In this document: in pieces, positions 34,590 to 45,756 of the stretch
Position numbering within the stretch: position 1 is the stretch's first letter
Layout of the letters: every line of letters starts with the position of its first letter
NCBI GenBank assembly: GCA_013146195.2
Contig: CM028377.1
Location: 166,015,824-166,079,823 of the forward strand
Length of the DNA stretch: 64,000 nucleotides
From: Codonopsis lanceolata
Lineage: Eukaryota; Streptophyta; Magnoliopsida; Asterales; Campanulaceae
Reading direction: 5' to 3'
Program-made: the position numbers and the translations under genes
The notes under the pieces: generated by a model
What the model was told of the DNA's origin: nothing
What the model saw: only the letters and a program-made list of their open reading frames with translations
The model's database searches: none

Positions 34590-37500
34590 TGTAACGCCCT
34601 AGAACTTTACGTGATCGTCTGGCCAATATGATAAGCCTTAACGTGGAAGACTTCTTATGCCTATGTAGGCTAAGATAAGGCCGATACCCTTGGGATGTTC
34701 GATTTACACTCGTTAGCGTGTTAGAATCTCTATTGCGCATGTAAGACCCTGTTATTTTGCGAGTTTGACTCGTTTGCATGGTAGACTTGTCATATGAGTT
34801 CATACCAGTTGTGGCTATGACCACTTTACTCTGTTGGTATTATTTTGACCCTAGATGACTAGGGGACCTTGGGGAATTAACTTAGAATTATTTTTGAGTG
34901 GTCGTGTAAACGTTTACACACGCTCGAGATTGATTTTCGGTAATTCGCGTATTTCTGAAGGCCACGATAGGTCTGTAGTATTTTGGCCATAACGTTGTGT
35001 ACAAAACTCGGAATTCGGATCCGTTTGATGCGTTAGAAACTAGCCTCATAGATATTTCTAACCATACCTTTTGTGTAATTTTAGGACCTGTATTTCGGTA
35101 CAATAACATTTTGTAAAATGACCCAAATTCTTGTCTACTATAGTTGACCACTCATTGTGTGTTAGACTTTCATTTTGGCCAATTACACACCTACCCTTAA
35201 TTATAAACTCCCCACATTCAGTTCCTAAACCATCCTAACTATCAACCAATGAATCCTAACCAAGTATTGGAAGTTTTAAGTGATTTGGAGGGCACTTAGC
35301 AAGCGAAGACCCCTACATGCATTGGTCACACTTCCCACCCACCTTTTAAAGCCTTGGGGAGACCAATACACCCACGAAGCCTTCCATTTTCAGTCATCTT
35401 TCTCCAAAAACGTGGCCAACCTCTTGAGAGCTGAAAGGAGAGTCTTCTTAGTGTTCTTGAGTGTTCATCAATGGTGGCCAAATCTTGAAGACTCCATTTC
35501 CAAATCCAAGCCATAGAAGTGAAGAGGAGGATGAAAAGAATCTATTCCATCGATTGCATGTTCGATTTGTTTACTTGAAGGGCTGATTGTAGGTAAGCTA
35601 CTATAATCTTCTTATATGATTTTTGGTGCTCATTGACCCTGAGAAAAACAAGGGTGCTATTTGAGGTCAATGAGTACACATGCATGCTTTGTGCGATTTT
35701 ATTTCAAGTTAAGAGTGAACTTGCTAAGAAACATGTGTAGGTTGATTTCTATGATTTGTAATGTATGTTAAGGAGGTTCATTGTGTAAGCTTGGACTTTG
35801 ATATGATGAGTATATGATTCCTAAACCTAGGGTTTGATTATAAGTTGATGAAGTAAATGGGTTATTGATGATGTACATGATTTTTGGAGTTTATTGGATA
35901 TTATGAAATGTTAGAATTATAAATGGATATATGTTTGGGAGTTTGGAAGTATACTTGTTGAATCTCTATTTTTGATTGTAAGCATGAAGGATGAATTTTT
36001 ACAATGGGTTACATATCGGAATGCTTCGTTTGACTTTTGAGAGTAAAGTTGACCTTCATGTACATAAGAGTATGTTGCCATCTAATTGATGAATTTTTGA
36101 TTGTAAGCATGAAGAAGAATTTTTACAATGAATTACATGTTTGAACGTTTCGTTTGACTTTTAAGAATAAGAGTTGACTATCATGCATATGAGAGTATGA
36201 TGATATCTAATTGATGAATTTTTGATTGTAAACATAAAGAAGAATTTTTACAATGAATTACATGTTTGAATGTTTCGTTTGACTTTTAAGAATAAGAGTT
36301 GACTATCATGCATATGAGAGTATGATGCTATCTAATTCATGAATTTCGGTTGTGAACATGTATAATGAATTATTATTATTATGGATTACATGATTAAAAT
36401 GTAATGTTTGACTTCATTGGGTTTAGTTGACTTTTATGCCAATAAGAGTAGGTTGGTCAACTATGATTCATGAATTGAAGATTATGAGTATGCTAGATTA
36501 ATTTATATCTTGGTGATGAGCATGCTAAATGAAATTACATCTTGTTTAGATTAATGGTTATTTTGAATGAAAGCATACTTGATTAAATGCTATATTGAGA
36601 TGCATGCTTGAATTGCAATGGTTGACCTTACATATTAAGTGTTGACTTATGAACCATGTCTTGGGGTTTTCATTGGGAAAGTATGGAATGTTGGGTTGCA
36701 CAATGTTGCTAACCTTAAGAACTTAGCCATGAATAATAGCTAATGAATAATAGGAGGGCTATGATGCAAGTAGCTTCTATGCCTTAAAATTTGAAAAGAG
36801 TAGAAATGACTCAACGGAGTCGATTATGGATTTATATGAACTTAGAGAACTACATATTGAAATCCTACGGAATTTGGGGTATTTTTGATGGAGGTCAAGC
36901 CTCCGAGCATTTTTTAAGTGTGTGAAGAACACTTGGGTATTAGAGACTTGATAATATTGGTCTAATGTGTTTATGTGTTAGTTAGCATAGAAGTGCATAA
37001 CTATCTGGTTTAAAAGTAAAAATCTACTTGAATGGATTAGTGCGTGATGTTGTACTTTCCTTGGTGAGCATTTGAGTATGGATTACATGTGCTTGCGTAT
37101 TAGTCCAGCTGGCGTCTTTTTGGTTTGAGTCTTTGGCGGGACGATGCATTGTCTTCACGAATTGTGGGATTCGTGATTTCAATGGATCGCCGTGCCGGGT
37201 TGCACACACCCCTCCATCAATGGCCACGGTGGGGAAGTAGTTGATCTTAGTTGTAGTAAGTAAACATGGCTCTGATCACTATGGAATCTGAGCGGGGATT
37301 GTTTCGGGGACGTCGATACCACGAATGGGGTTATCAAGGACATGTTTGTTTCCGCAGGAGTTGCACGCTAGAAACGGAAAGGAAAATCATCTTCTCTCTT
37401 ATGTGGTTTATTTTACGACAGTTGTATAAATTGTTGTGCTACGTGGTTATGATATGATATACATGAGATGATGATTACTTGATGAAATGTTATGATAAGA

Positions 37501-38621
37501 AATGTAATATGCTAATGAAATGATGACTTTTGATATAGTGTTATAATAGAGATATAACATGCTAATCATGATTAGAATGGAAACCGTTGTCTTTCATATA
37601 TAAGTTCTTATATGAATTATGTTAAAGGATGAAGTGTGAGGCCCATGGAATAATTGAGTTATGTGGATGATGTTTTGATGAACAGTGCAATATGAAGATA
37701 ACATGTTAAATATATTGGAATTGAGAATCATATTCTATTGAGATGAATTACTTATGATGAATTATGCAAATGATGTTCTATGAGACTATGGTCAGGTTTC
37801 GGTTTGTGTTGTGGGTTATTCCATGAAATCTTATATCATGAGCATGATATGAGATGTATATGTTTTATTTGAGCATAATGCAATGCCATGACATTGCATC
37901 TTTAGTAGCTTACTAAGTCTTTATGACTTATTCTGTTTACCTTGTTTTCCTTAGATTCGAGCCGAGATAGTGATTTGAAGGAATCCGCCGAGTCTACGAT
38001 AGAACGTGTGGTTCTGTGAGAAGGTTTTAGTTTATATATTTGTAGTCCTTGTTTTGGAAAGGTCGATTGGGAAGTGAAGTTATATAAACTTCACTATGGG
38101 TAGTAAGCCTTGTGATTATTTAATTGGTACTTGTTTATGTTATTTAGTCTTGTGTGAGCTGACGGATGTTAGTCGTGCCATGTTAATATTATAATATTGT
38201 TTCTATCTATATCAAATTATTTATATTGTTGGTTATGTTTTACTCCGACATGTTTTTAGCCGTTAAACATGCTAGACTAGAGTTGTAGATTTAGTTTAAT
38301 GTTGGGTTCCGCCTATAACGTTGCCGATGACTTGGTATATAAATTGCTATTTAATGATATTGCATGACAGGTGGTTTTTTTTACATGCCCAATGTTGCGT
38401 CACGTGATTTTAGTTTTTGGACCGAGAGATTCATTATCTCTTTGGTAGTATTAGTTTGAGCTTGTTAGCTCGGGCGCCACCATTTAATTATGTTACGCTT
38501 CCACATGTGTTAAAGTTATTGGCGTATCGCCATTATGGCGTTACCCGTTATTTGTTATCTTGTGTGTTTTTGACGACACGACCTCGGGGTCTCGTATTGG
38601 GATCCGGGTCGGGTTGCCACA
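34590..38621 (+). mobile_element. Mosaic solo LTR of the long-LTR gypsy family
   Basis: A 4032-bp LTR with ends TGTAACGCCC and GGGTTGCCACA, flanked by an exact target duplication GTCTT (34585-34589 and 38622-38626). The first 150 bp match element A's LTR start. At about 34739 it switches to a second TGTAAGACCC start-like sequence. From about 35600 to the end it matches element B's LTR (from about 42120). It contains the 125-bp tandem array. No coding frame is supported. Confidence 0.9.
35974..36475 (+). repeat. 125-bp tandem array, about four units, in LTR
   Basis: Units start near 35974, 36099, 36224 and 36349. Each contains CGTTTGACTTT, GTTGAC and ATCTAATT(G/C)ATGAAT. The corresponding part of element B's LTR (about 42485-42860) has fewer and rearranged units. 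Confidence 0.88.
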
Positions 38622-38954
38622 GTCTTTCTCGAGGGAGGGAGACTTTTATTGCTGGTTTGGGCAGAGTAACGACTTATTTTTAGTGGTTTTGGCTTTTTTA
38701 CTCGGGCAGAGTAACGGCTTTTTCCGAGGTTTTTGGACCAGGGAAATAGGGTGGATACCTAACTAAAGGGCTAGGAATCACTTTGACCGGTTGGTTTAAG
38801 GTTTGGCAGAGTTTTGACAGGCTTTCGAGGCTTTATAGAAGGATCACTTCATATCTTACTTCGTTCTCTATTTTCTCAGCATAACGACGACACGGAGAAA
38901 TTTGTTATCACTGATCGGTGTTTACGGAGTGTCTGAAAGTGAGCCCGAAGCCTT

Positions 38955-38963
38955 CTATTTATA
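38955..38963 (-). promoter_or_regulatory. TATA box of reverse Ogre LTR
   Basis: The reverse complement reads TATAAATAG and aligns with the promoter at 24087-24095. Confidence 0.7.
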
Positions 38964-39315
38964 GCTGAAGGAGAGGACTCATCAGGGAATTCATTTTCTC
39001 TCTGCGTGCTCAAATTCCTTGTACACCGCGCTGTAAAAATTTCACAATGCGTTAAGTCCGGGGTGTACTGTAGCTAGTTGGGTGCCGCCATAATCCTTCA
39101 TGGGCGCCGCGCCAGAGGGACCCTTTTGGCCGCGCTATAGAACTATTCAGCTACTATTTTTGACGCTTTAGCCCCTGCATTTTATTGTTTTGCGCATCGT
39201 GCTTTGCCTTTTGCAATTTTTTAACTCCTGTAACTCGACATTTTGTTATGTTTTCACAGGTCTTGATATCACATGTCGGAGTTACATACCGGGGGACGAA
39301 ATTGGGGTGTCTACA

Positions 39316-39653
39316 TAACCCATAGCTTATTGAGTAGACGAACATCGTTGATAAGAAATAGAATCCTGAATTTCGTGCAATTATAATCGGGGAGAAATGC
39401 AATAGGTAGCAGTTATAATGCAACAATTTATAATGCTAACCAAAACTCACATATCCTAGACATATTTTAGTCGGTTATAGCAGGTTATCGTAGTTTTTAA
39501 GCAGATATGCAAATTAAATGCACTAATCGTCGGACCTACCGAGGTAGGCTGCCTACGTATCCTTTAATAAAAGAAATCAGACCAAACGTAGTTCGGCCAA
39601 AAGCCGAAACAAGCATGCTGCGACGGTCGTGCCTACCGAAATACACTGCCTAC
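39316..39653 (-). mobile_element. Ogre interior remnant (3' UTR piece)
   Basis: The reverse complement of this 338-bp segment matches the Ogre interior just before the 3' LTR (about 23400-23715). The last 25-30 bases, including the polypurine tract, are missing beside the LTR at 39315. The rest of the interior (gag, pol, antisense ORF) is gone. Confidence 0.8.
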
Positions 39654-40162
39654 TGTGGGTGCACCGGATCGTCCCGCGCCCTGCGCTCTCTTGGTTAGGG
39701 GAATGCGGCGTGCAGATGCGGACACCACGCTTTCCATTCCATCCTCCCTTGTCTAAGGGAAGATGAAATTAAAAATGAGGAAAGGGTGTTGTCAAAAAGT
39801 GTGTTGAATACGCCTCGGACACTTCAGTAATTTTTGGTCCGTTATGAGAGCTATGAGTTTTCTGTATCAGGTTATCCCTTTTTTAGGGGATAACAGGATG
39901 CAAGAAAGCATCACCCTTTCATTCACATCGTCCCTTGTGCAGGGGAAAATGGAAAGTGAAAGAAAAGATGTTGCGGGCCCCACTACAGACTTTATGAAAA
40001 TTTCCTTATGGCCTATTTCGGATCACCATGAGTGCTTTGAGTTTTCTATATCAAGTTATCCCTTTTTTAGGGGATATCAGGATATAGGAATACAACACCC
40101 TTTCATTCCCATTCTCCCTTTTTTAGGGGAAAACGAAAAAGTGCAAGAAAGGATGTTACGAT
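39654..40162 (-). mobile_element. Ogre 5' LTR remnant (U5 end, reverse)
   Basis: It begins TGTGGGTGCACC at 39654, which is the reverse complement of an LTR end. It carries the hairpin modules (for example CCCTTTTTTAGGGG near 39882 and 40068) and is cut at about 40162. The PBS expected at 39653 is absent, because the remnant joins straight to 3' interior sequence. Confidence 0.82.
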
Positions 40163-40349
40163 GCCTGATCGATGTCTTATTTTAATTATTTTCCTTGCAA
40201 GTGGACAAGACTATTGGAGAATAGGTTTGGGAAGCAAGGGTCGAACCACAGAGAAAAGAAGATCACAGATAGTACGATTTACTGATAGCAAATTATTAAT
40301 CTAAGGCGGTTTTTATATTTATTCAATTCTAAACTAATTATTATTATTG
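40163..40349. other. Unclassified sequence between LTR remnants
   Basis: Short AT-rich stretch. The phrase AGGGTCGAACCACAGAG near 40228 resembles motifs I associate with LTR leaders, but I cannot assign it. Confidence 0.35.
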
Positions 40350-40695
40350 TGACGAACCGACCCGGACCCCAAGGTGGAATCACAAGTCAAGTCCTCCAAA
40401 TAGGACAACAATACATGCGAAGACTCAATTATAGAAAACGACGTGACACAACATTGTAGATGAAGCGCGACTCGGCACTAAAAGGCCGGAATAATTTAAA
40501 ACTTTTTACACCTGATATAACAGTTAAGACAAGTATACCAATTCATTGGCGACTTTACAACCGGAACCAATCACTAAACAGTTCATGCAAATATACCTCG
40601 ACGGCTACAACATGCCGGAGAAACAACATAAGTAAATAAGAGCTAAAGTAATGCCCAGCGGAAGATTTAAAACATGTGAACCAAACTACATCTAT
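40350..40695 (-). mobile_element. Long-LTR family fragment (3' LTR end, reverse)
   Basis: It starts TGTGACGAACCGACCCGG, the reverse complement of the long-LTR end (compare 17687-17707), and includes a matching block near 40595-40625. It is cut at 40695 by insertion of element B. Confidence 0.75.
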
Positions 40696-43600
40696 TGTAA
40701 GACCCCGATTCCCGATTAGCTTGAATTGTGTGCAATGCTCGCATTTCTTCCTTGGTTTATGGCTTATTTGATTTCTGAGAGAGTCTAGATGTGTACAAGA
40801 GATCACGTTAAGACCAAAACACTTTTTAGAGATGCCATTTGGTTGTTGACTTGCTAAAGTCACAAGCCGTAACTCGACGATAGTCGAAATGCGACGCAAT
40901 TGTGAGTTTACTCGCGTTTTGTGTTCCTGACCTCGATTTGGTCCTAGATCTTTACATGATGATTGATTAAAATGTTTAGATGTATTAAGACTTCTAGTTG
41001 GATGTATTTCTTAAGTCTTGCGATGTTTTGACGCTTCGAGGATAGCAATTCTCCTTATCGCGTAGTTTGAGATTGAGCCTTGTGAGCGTCTCGTCTTTCG
41101 GGAGTTCTTTTCTCCTATCTGTTCTTCATCATCTGAGTGATATTCAGGCCTACTCTATATCCCTTTGAAGTGTTTATAATCATTTTTAATAAAGTTTACA
41201 TGTGGTCACGACGTTCAAAGTATAGTCGTCGCCATATGTTTGATTTCGCGATTCGCGTTTTGTTACGTATCGCTTTCCGTATTTTCCTTACACTTAGTTT
41301 TGGTGTAACATTGGGTATGTGTTTGGTACATTTCATTAGTCTTTTAACATGCTTTAAAACAAGTAATTATGCTTGTTCATTGGTTGTTTCGATCGTTAGT
41401 TTGTTCTGTGTAATTTCATCCGTTATACAACGATTCTGGTGATTTTTGGTACGCGGCTGATTTGTTTGATCGAGAAACCATCGAGAAAATTTTTGTTTGG
41501 TTTGGGGTTTTTAAGGCTTCTACTTAGGACATTTACAGAGTGGCAGGAGAAGAAATCGCGTCGTTTCGTCGAACGGTGTTCAAACTGGAGCCATCGCAAG
41601 TTGGACGCGCGGAATGGGATTACTGTAGCTACGCGAGTACTGTAGCAGTGGACAGCTTGTCCCTGTTTTGATTTTTGATGTTCATTTCCTATTCTACCCC
41701 CACTAAACCCCCTCTAAACCCTTCCTAACCTCTCATACTTAGTCCTAATCATGTCCTAACATATTTGGGGAGTCAATTAAGGTTTGATTAGTGATTAATT
41801 ACATCTAACACTCACTAATTGTACCAAGGAATTTTCAATTGTGCCCTCATTAGTTGTGGAGGTATAAATACCCAAGACCATTAAGGAATTCAGAAATTTC
41901 TTTCATTTCTCCTCCTTTCTTCAATACGTATAGAGTGAGAATGAGAGGGAGACCATGGAAGCTTGAAGCCCTAGCTTCTTCTTCCTCAAATCCAAGGAGA
42001 TCCAACCGTTGGATGACCACAAAACTTCGGATTCTTGACGTATACGACGAGAGGAACCACTTCACCGATCGGATTTCCATTCCTTCGAGTTTTTATTCGA
42101 GTCAAGTAAGCTACTAGATTCTTTATTCTCTTGATTTTGTGCTCATTGACCCTAAGGAAAACAAAGATGATTGCTATTTGAGGTCAATGAGTGCACAAGC
42201 ATGTTGTGTGTGGTTTTATTTTGATTTTTGAACTTTTGTTGGGTGAACTTGCTAGAAGCATGAATAGGTTGATTTATGTGTTTAATGAAGTATGATATTA
42301 AGCTTCATGTTGTGAGTTTGGACTTGAGATTAATGGGTATAAAATTCCCTAGAAACCTAGGGTTTGGTATTATGAATATGTAGTAAATGGGTTCTTAATT
42401 ATATGAATGAGTTTAGAGGATTTTAATGGATAGTATGAATTGTTAGAATCATATGAATATATGTTTGGGATTTTGGAAGGGTATTTGTTGAATCTCAAGT
42501 TCTAGTTGTAATCATGAAAGAGGAATTTTTACAATGGGTTGTATGTTGAAATGCTTCGTTTGACTTTTGGGAATAAAGTTGACCTTCATGTTTATGAGAA
42601 TATAATACTATCTAATTCATGAATATATGTTGAAATGCTTCGTTTGACTTTTGGGAATAAAGTTGACTTTCATGAAAATAAGAGTATGTTAATATCTAAT
42701 TCATGAATTTTTGGTTGTGAGCATGTAGAATGAATTATCATTACGATTCACATGAATAAAATGTAAGGTTTGACTTCATTGGGTTGAGTTGACTTTTATA
42801 CAAAAAGAGTGAGTTGGTCAACCTGTAATTCATGAATTGAAGGTTATGAACATGTTAGATAAATTTACATGTTGGTTATGAACATACTAGATGAAATCGC
42901 ATCTTGTTTAGATTAATGGTTATTTTGGATAAAAGCATGCTTGAATAAATGCTATATTGTGTTGCATGCTAGAAATGTAATGGTTGACTTTAAATGTTAA
43001 GCGTTGACCTATGATCTATGTTTTGGGGTTTTGTTGGGAAAGAATGGATTGTTGGGTTGCACAATGTTGCTAACCTTAAGAACTTAGCCATGAATAATAG
43101 CTAATGAATAATAGGAGGGCTATGATGCAAATAGCTTCTATGCCTCCAAATTTGAAAATAGTAGAAATGACTCAACGGAGTTGATTATGGATTTATATGA
43201 ACATAGAGAACTACATATTGAAATCCTACGAATTTGGGGTAGTTTTGATGGAGGTCAAGCCTCCGAGCTTTTCAAGTGTATGAAGAACACTTGGGTATTA
43301 GAGACTTGATGTTATCGCCTAAGATGTTTATGTGTTAGTTAGCATAGAAATGCTTAACTATGTGATTTTTAAGTAAATATCTACTTGATTGGATTAGTAC
43401 GGTGTGTTGTACTTTTCCTTTATTTGAGCATGTGAGTATATATTACCCGTGCTTGAGTTTGAGTCCACCGGGCGGTTTTGGTTTGAGTTTTTGGTGGACG
43501 ATACATTGTCTTCACGAATTGTGGGATTCGTGATCGCAATGGATCGTCGTGCCGGGTTTGCACACACCCCTCCACCGATGGCCACGGTGGGGAAGTAGCT

Positions 43601-44980
43601 CATCTTAGTTAGAGTAATACACATGACTTTGATAGCTATGGAACCCGAGCGAGATCGTTCGGGACGCCGATACCACGAAAGGGTTATCGAGGGCACGCTT
43701 GTTTCCGCAGAGTTGCACGCTGGAAACAGAAAAAGAGAATCATCTTCTCTCGCTACGTGGTTTATTTTATGAGCATGTATGGATTGTTGTGATACATGGT
43801 TAATGGGATTATTTTCATGAGATGATGGTTTCTTGTTAAGATGTTATAGTAAAAATATAACATACTAATGAAATGATGATTTTTATGATTTATGTTATAC
43901 TAAAAATATAACATGCTATTTATGATAAAAATGGGAACAATAGTCTCTCATTCACGAATTTTTATATGAGTTGTGATAAAAGAAGAATTATGAAACTCAT
44001 GGTGCAATTGGTTTATATGGTTTGATGGGAGTTTAAATGTAGAAATAAAATACTACATATAACGGAATTTAGAATCATAATCTATTGATATGATTTATTT
44101 CATGATAATTTATGAAGAATTATATTCTATGTGACTATGGTTGGATTTGGCTTGTGTGGGAAATTATACCATGAAATGCTACATCATGAGTATGACATAA
44201 GATGTACATGTTTTATTTGAGCATTATGCCATGCCATGACATTGCATCTTTAGTAGCTTACTAAGTCATTATGACTTACTCGCTTGCTTTGTTTTCCTTA
44301 GATTTGAGCAGGGCTAGTAATTCAAGGAGTCCGCCAACTCTACGATAGAAGCGAGATATGGTTAAGAAGGTTGCTAGTATTATTATTTTTGTAACCTTGA
44401 TTTATTTGGAAAGGACGTTTGGGAAGTGAAGTTATATAGACTTCACTTTGGGTAGTAAGAATTGTGTTTTTGATTCGGAACTTGTATTGTTTTATTAGTA
44501 CTTGGTTTTTGTGAGCCGACAAATGTTAGTCGAGCCAAGTTGTTTAAATACATATTTATTCTATCTCAAGTTATTTATATTGTTGGTTATGTGGTACTCC
44601 GGCATGTTTAGCCGTTGAGTGTGTAGACTAGAGTCTTAGACTTAGTGTAATGTTGGGTTCCGGCTGTAACGTCGCCGATGACTTGGTTATTTGTGCTATA
44701 TATTTGTATTGCATGACATGGAGTTTTGTTCTACGTGCCCAATGTTGCGCACGCGGCCGAATTTTCGGACCAAGAGATTTATGATCTCTTTGGTTGTATT
44801 TGGTTTGAGCTTGTTAGCTCGGGCGCCACTAGGATATTTTGTTTAGCTTCCGCATATGTTTTAAGTCATTGGCGTATCGCCGTTATGGCCTTACCCATTA
44901 TTTATCATTGCTTGTTGTTTTGTGTGTTTGGCGGCACGACCTTTGGGATTTCGTATTGGGATCCGGGTCGGGTCGTCACA
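40696..44980 (+). repeat. 5' LTR of element B, 4.29 kb
   Basis: It begins TGTAAGACCCCG and ends GGGTCGTCACA. Three modules are visible: 40696-41200 has no match in the other long LTRs apart from its own 3' LTR, 41200-41700 is nearly identical to 13797-14290 of LTR A, and 42100-44980 matches 35600-38621. A TATA box is at 41863-41870. ORFs within it are not supported. Confidence 0.9.
41863..41870 (+). promoter_or_regulatory. TATA box of element B LTR
   Basis: TATAAATA in the context GGAGGTATAAATACCC, about 1.17 kb into the LTR. It would place the transcription start near 41895 and leave a 3-kb transcribed R-U5 region. Confidence 0.6.
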
Positions 44981-44982
44981 GT

Positions 44983-44994
44983 TGGTATCAGAGC
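44983..44994 (+). other. Primer binding site, tRNA-iMet type
   Basis: TGGTATCAGAGC lies two bases after the LTR end. Confidence 0.92.
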
Positions 44995-45107
44995 TATTGG
45001 TTAGCTGTCTGCCAGGATAGGTTCCTTGGCCTAGTTTGGGGGTTGGTTTTGTGTGATTTGTTATATCTTAACGTCGAGAGTTATAGAACGTTAAGATGTT
45101 TGAACTA

Positions 45108-45756
45108 GAATGGGTGTTAGCACTAGTAGAGGTGCCAGTGTTGATAAGTATAAGGTGGTACTAGTAATATCCATGATTGAGAATCCACCGGAGAATTGGT
45201 GGCAAATATTATAATATTGTGATTTAATATTTAAGTGAAGATCACGGAGTTAGCTCATTAGAGTAGAGCACTTAGTACTGAATGAGACTAGGAAGACTCC
45301 ATGAATTGTTAAAGAGTTAAGGATTAAGGATAAAATATTATAGGCGATTTATTTTATTACAAATATGGATTTTCGAGGGTCTGTGGACTATATTTATGAG
45401 AAAAGGGTTAGATATTAAGGAATGCACCCGAAAGAGAACCTTGGGGAATGTTAAGGATGATGATGTGTTTAGAGGGCAGTTAGCACCTCATAAAGTTGTG
45501 TAGGCAAATCCGTACACTAGTAAGCGGAGTGATGCTTTTACCTAAGGTCATAGATGAAGAGGTGATAAATTGTTGTATAAATTTGTTTGGAAAATGAAAC
45601 ACCGAGCGTAGGTGTTGGAGCAATACAGGCTAAGTTTTTTTTTCTTGTGATGGTGATCACATTAGAAAGGATTGCCTTAAGTTGAGGATTTATGACTCTA
45701 GGAGTGCTAATGAGCGGTCTAGTGACTCTTAGTGAGATGGTTACAGACGACCTAGA
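45108..45756 (+). pseudogene. Gag remnant of element B
   Basis: It matches element A gag in order but is full of stops, deletions and frameshifts. Recognisable pieces include the Arg-rich region with GGCAGTTAGCACCTCA (45475-45490, compare 18527-18542), the second zinc knuckle DNA at about 45650-45680, and the closing GACCTAGAGTTTGAGG shared with 18798-18813. No coding function remains. Confidence 0.75.

Larger units (their letters stand above)
34375..39315 (-). mobile_element. Ogre 3' LTR (reverse), truncated and split by a solo LTR
   Basis: The two arms (34375-34589 and 38627-39315) are Ogre LTR sequence. The LTR start is at 39315 (reverse complement TGTAGACACCCC), with a TATA box at 38955-38963. 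The arms are separated by the nested solo LTR at 34590-38621 and rejoin at the duplicated GTCTT. The R/U5 end is missing beyond 34375, where LINE sequence begins. Bases 34375-34450 hold an extra local duplication of the AAATATTTGGYCATAATA motif. Confidence 0.85.

Noticed and set aside
38417..38766. ORFs near the end of the solo LTR
   Set aside because: They cross the LTR end and the target duplication. Frames at the same place in other LTR copies (17324-17557 and 44726-45108) are not conserved as protein.
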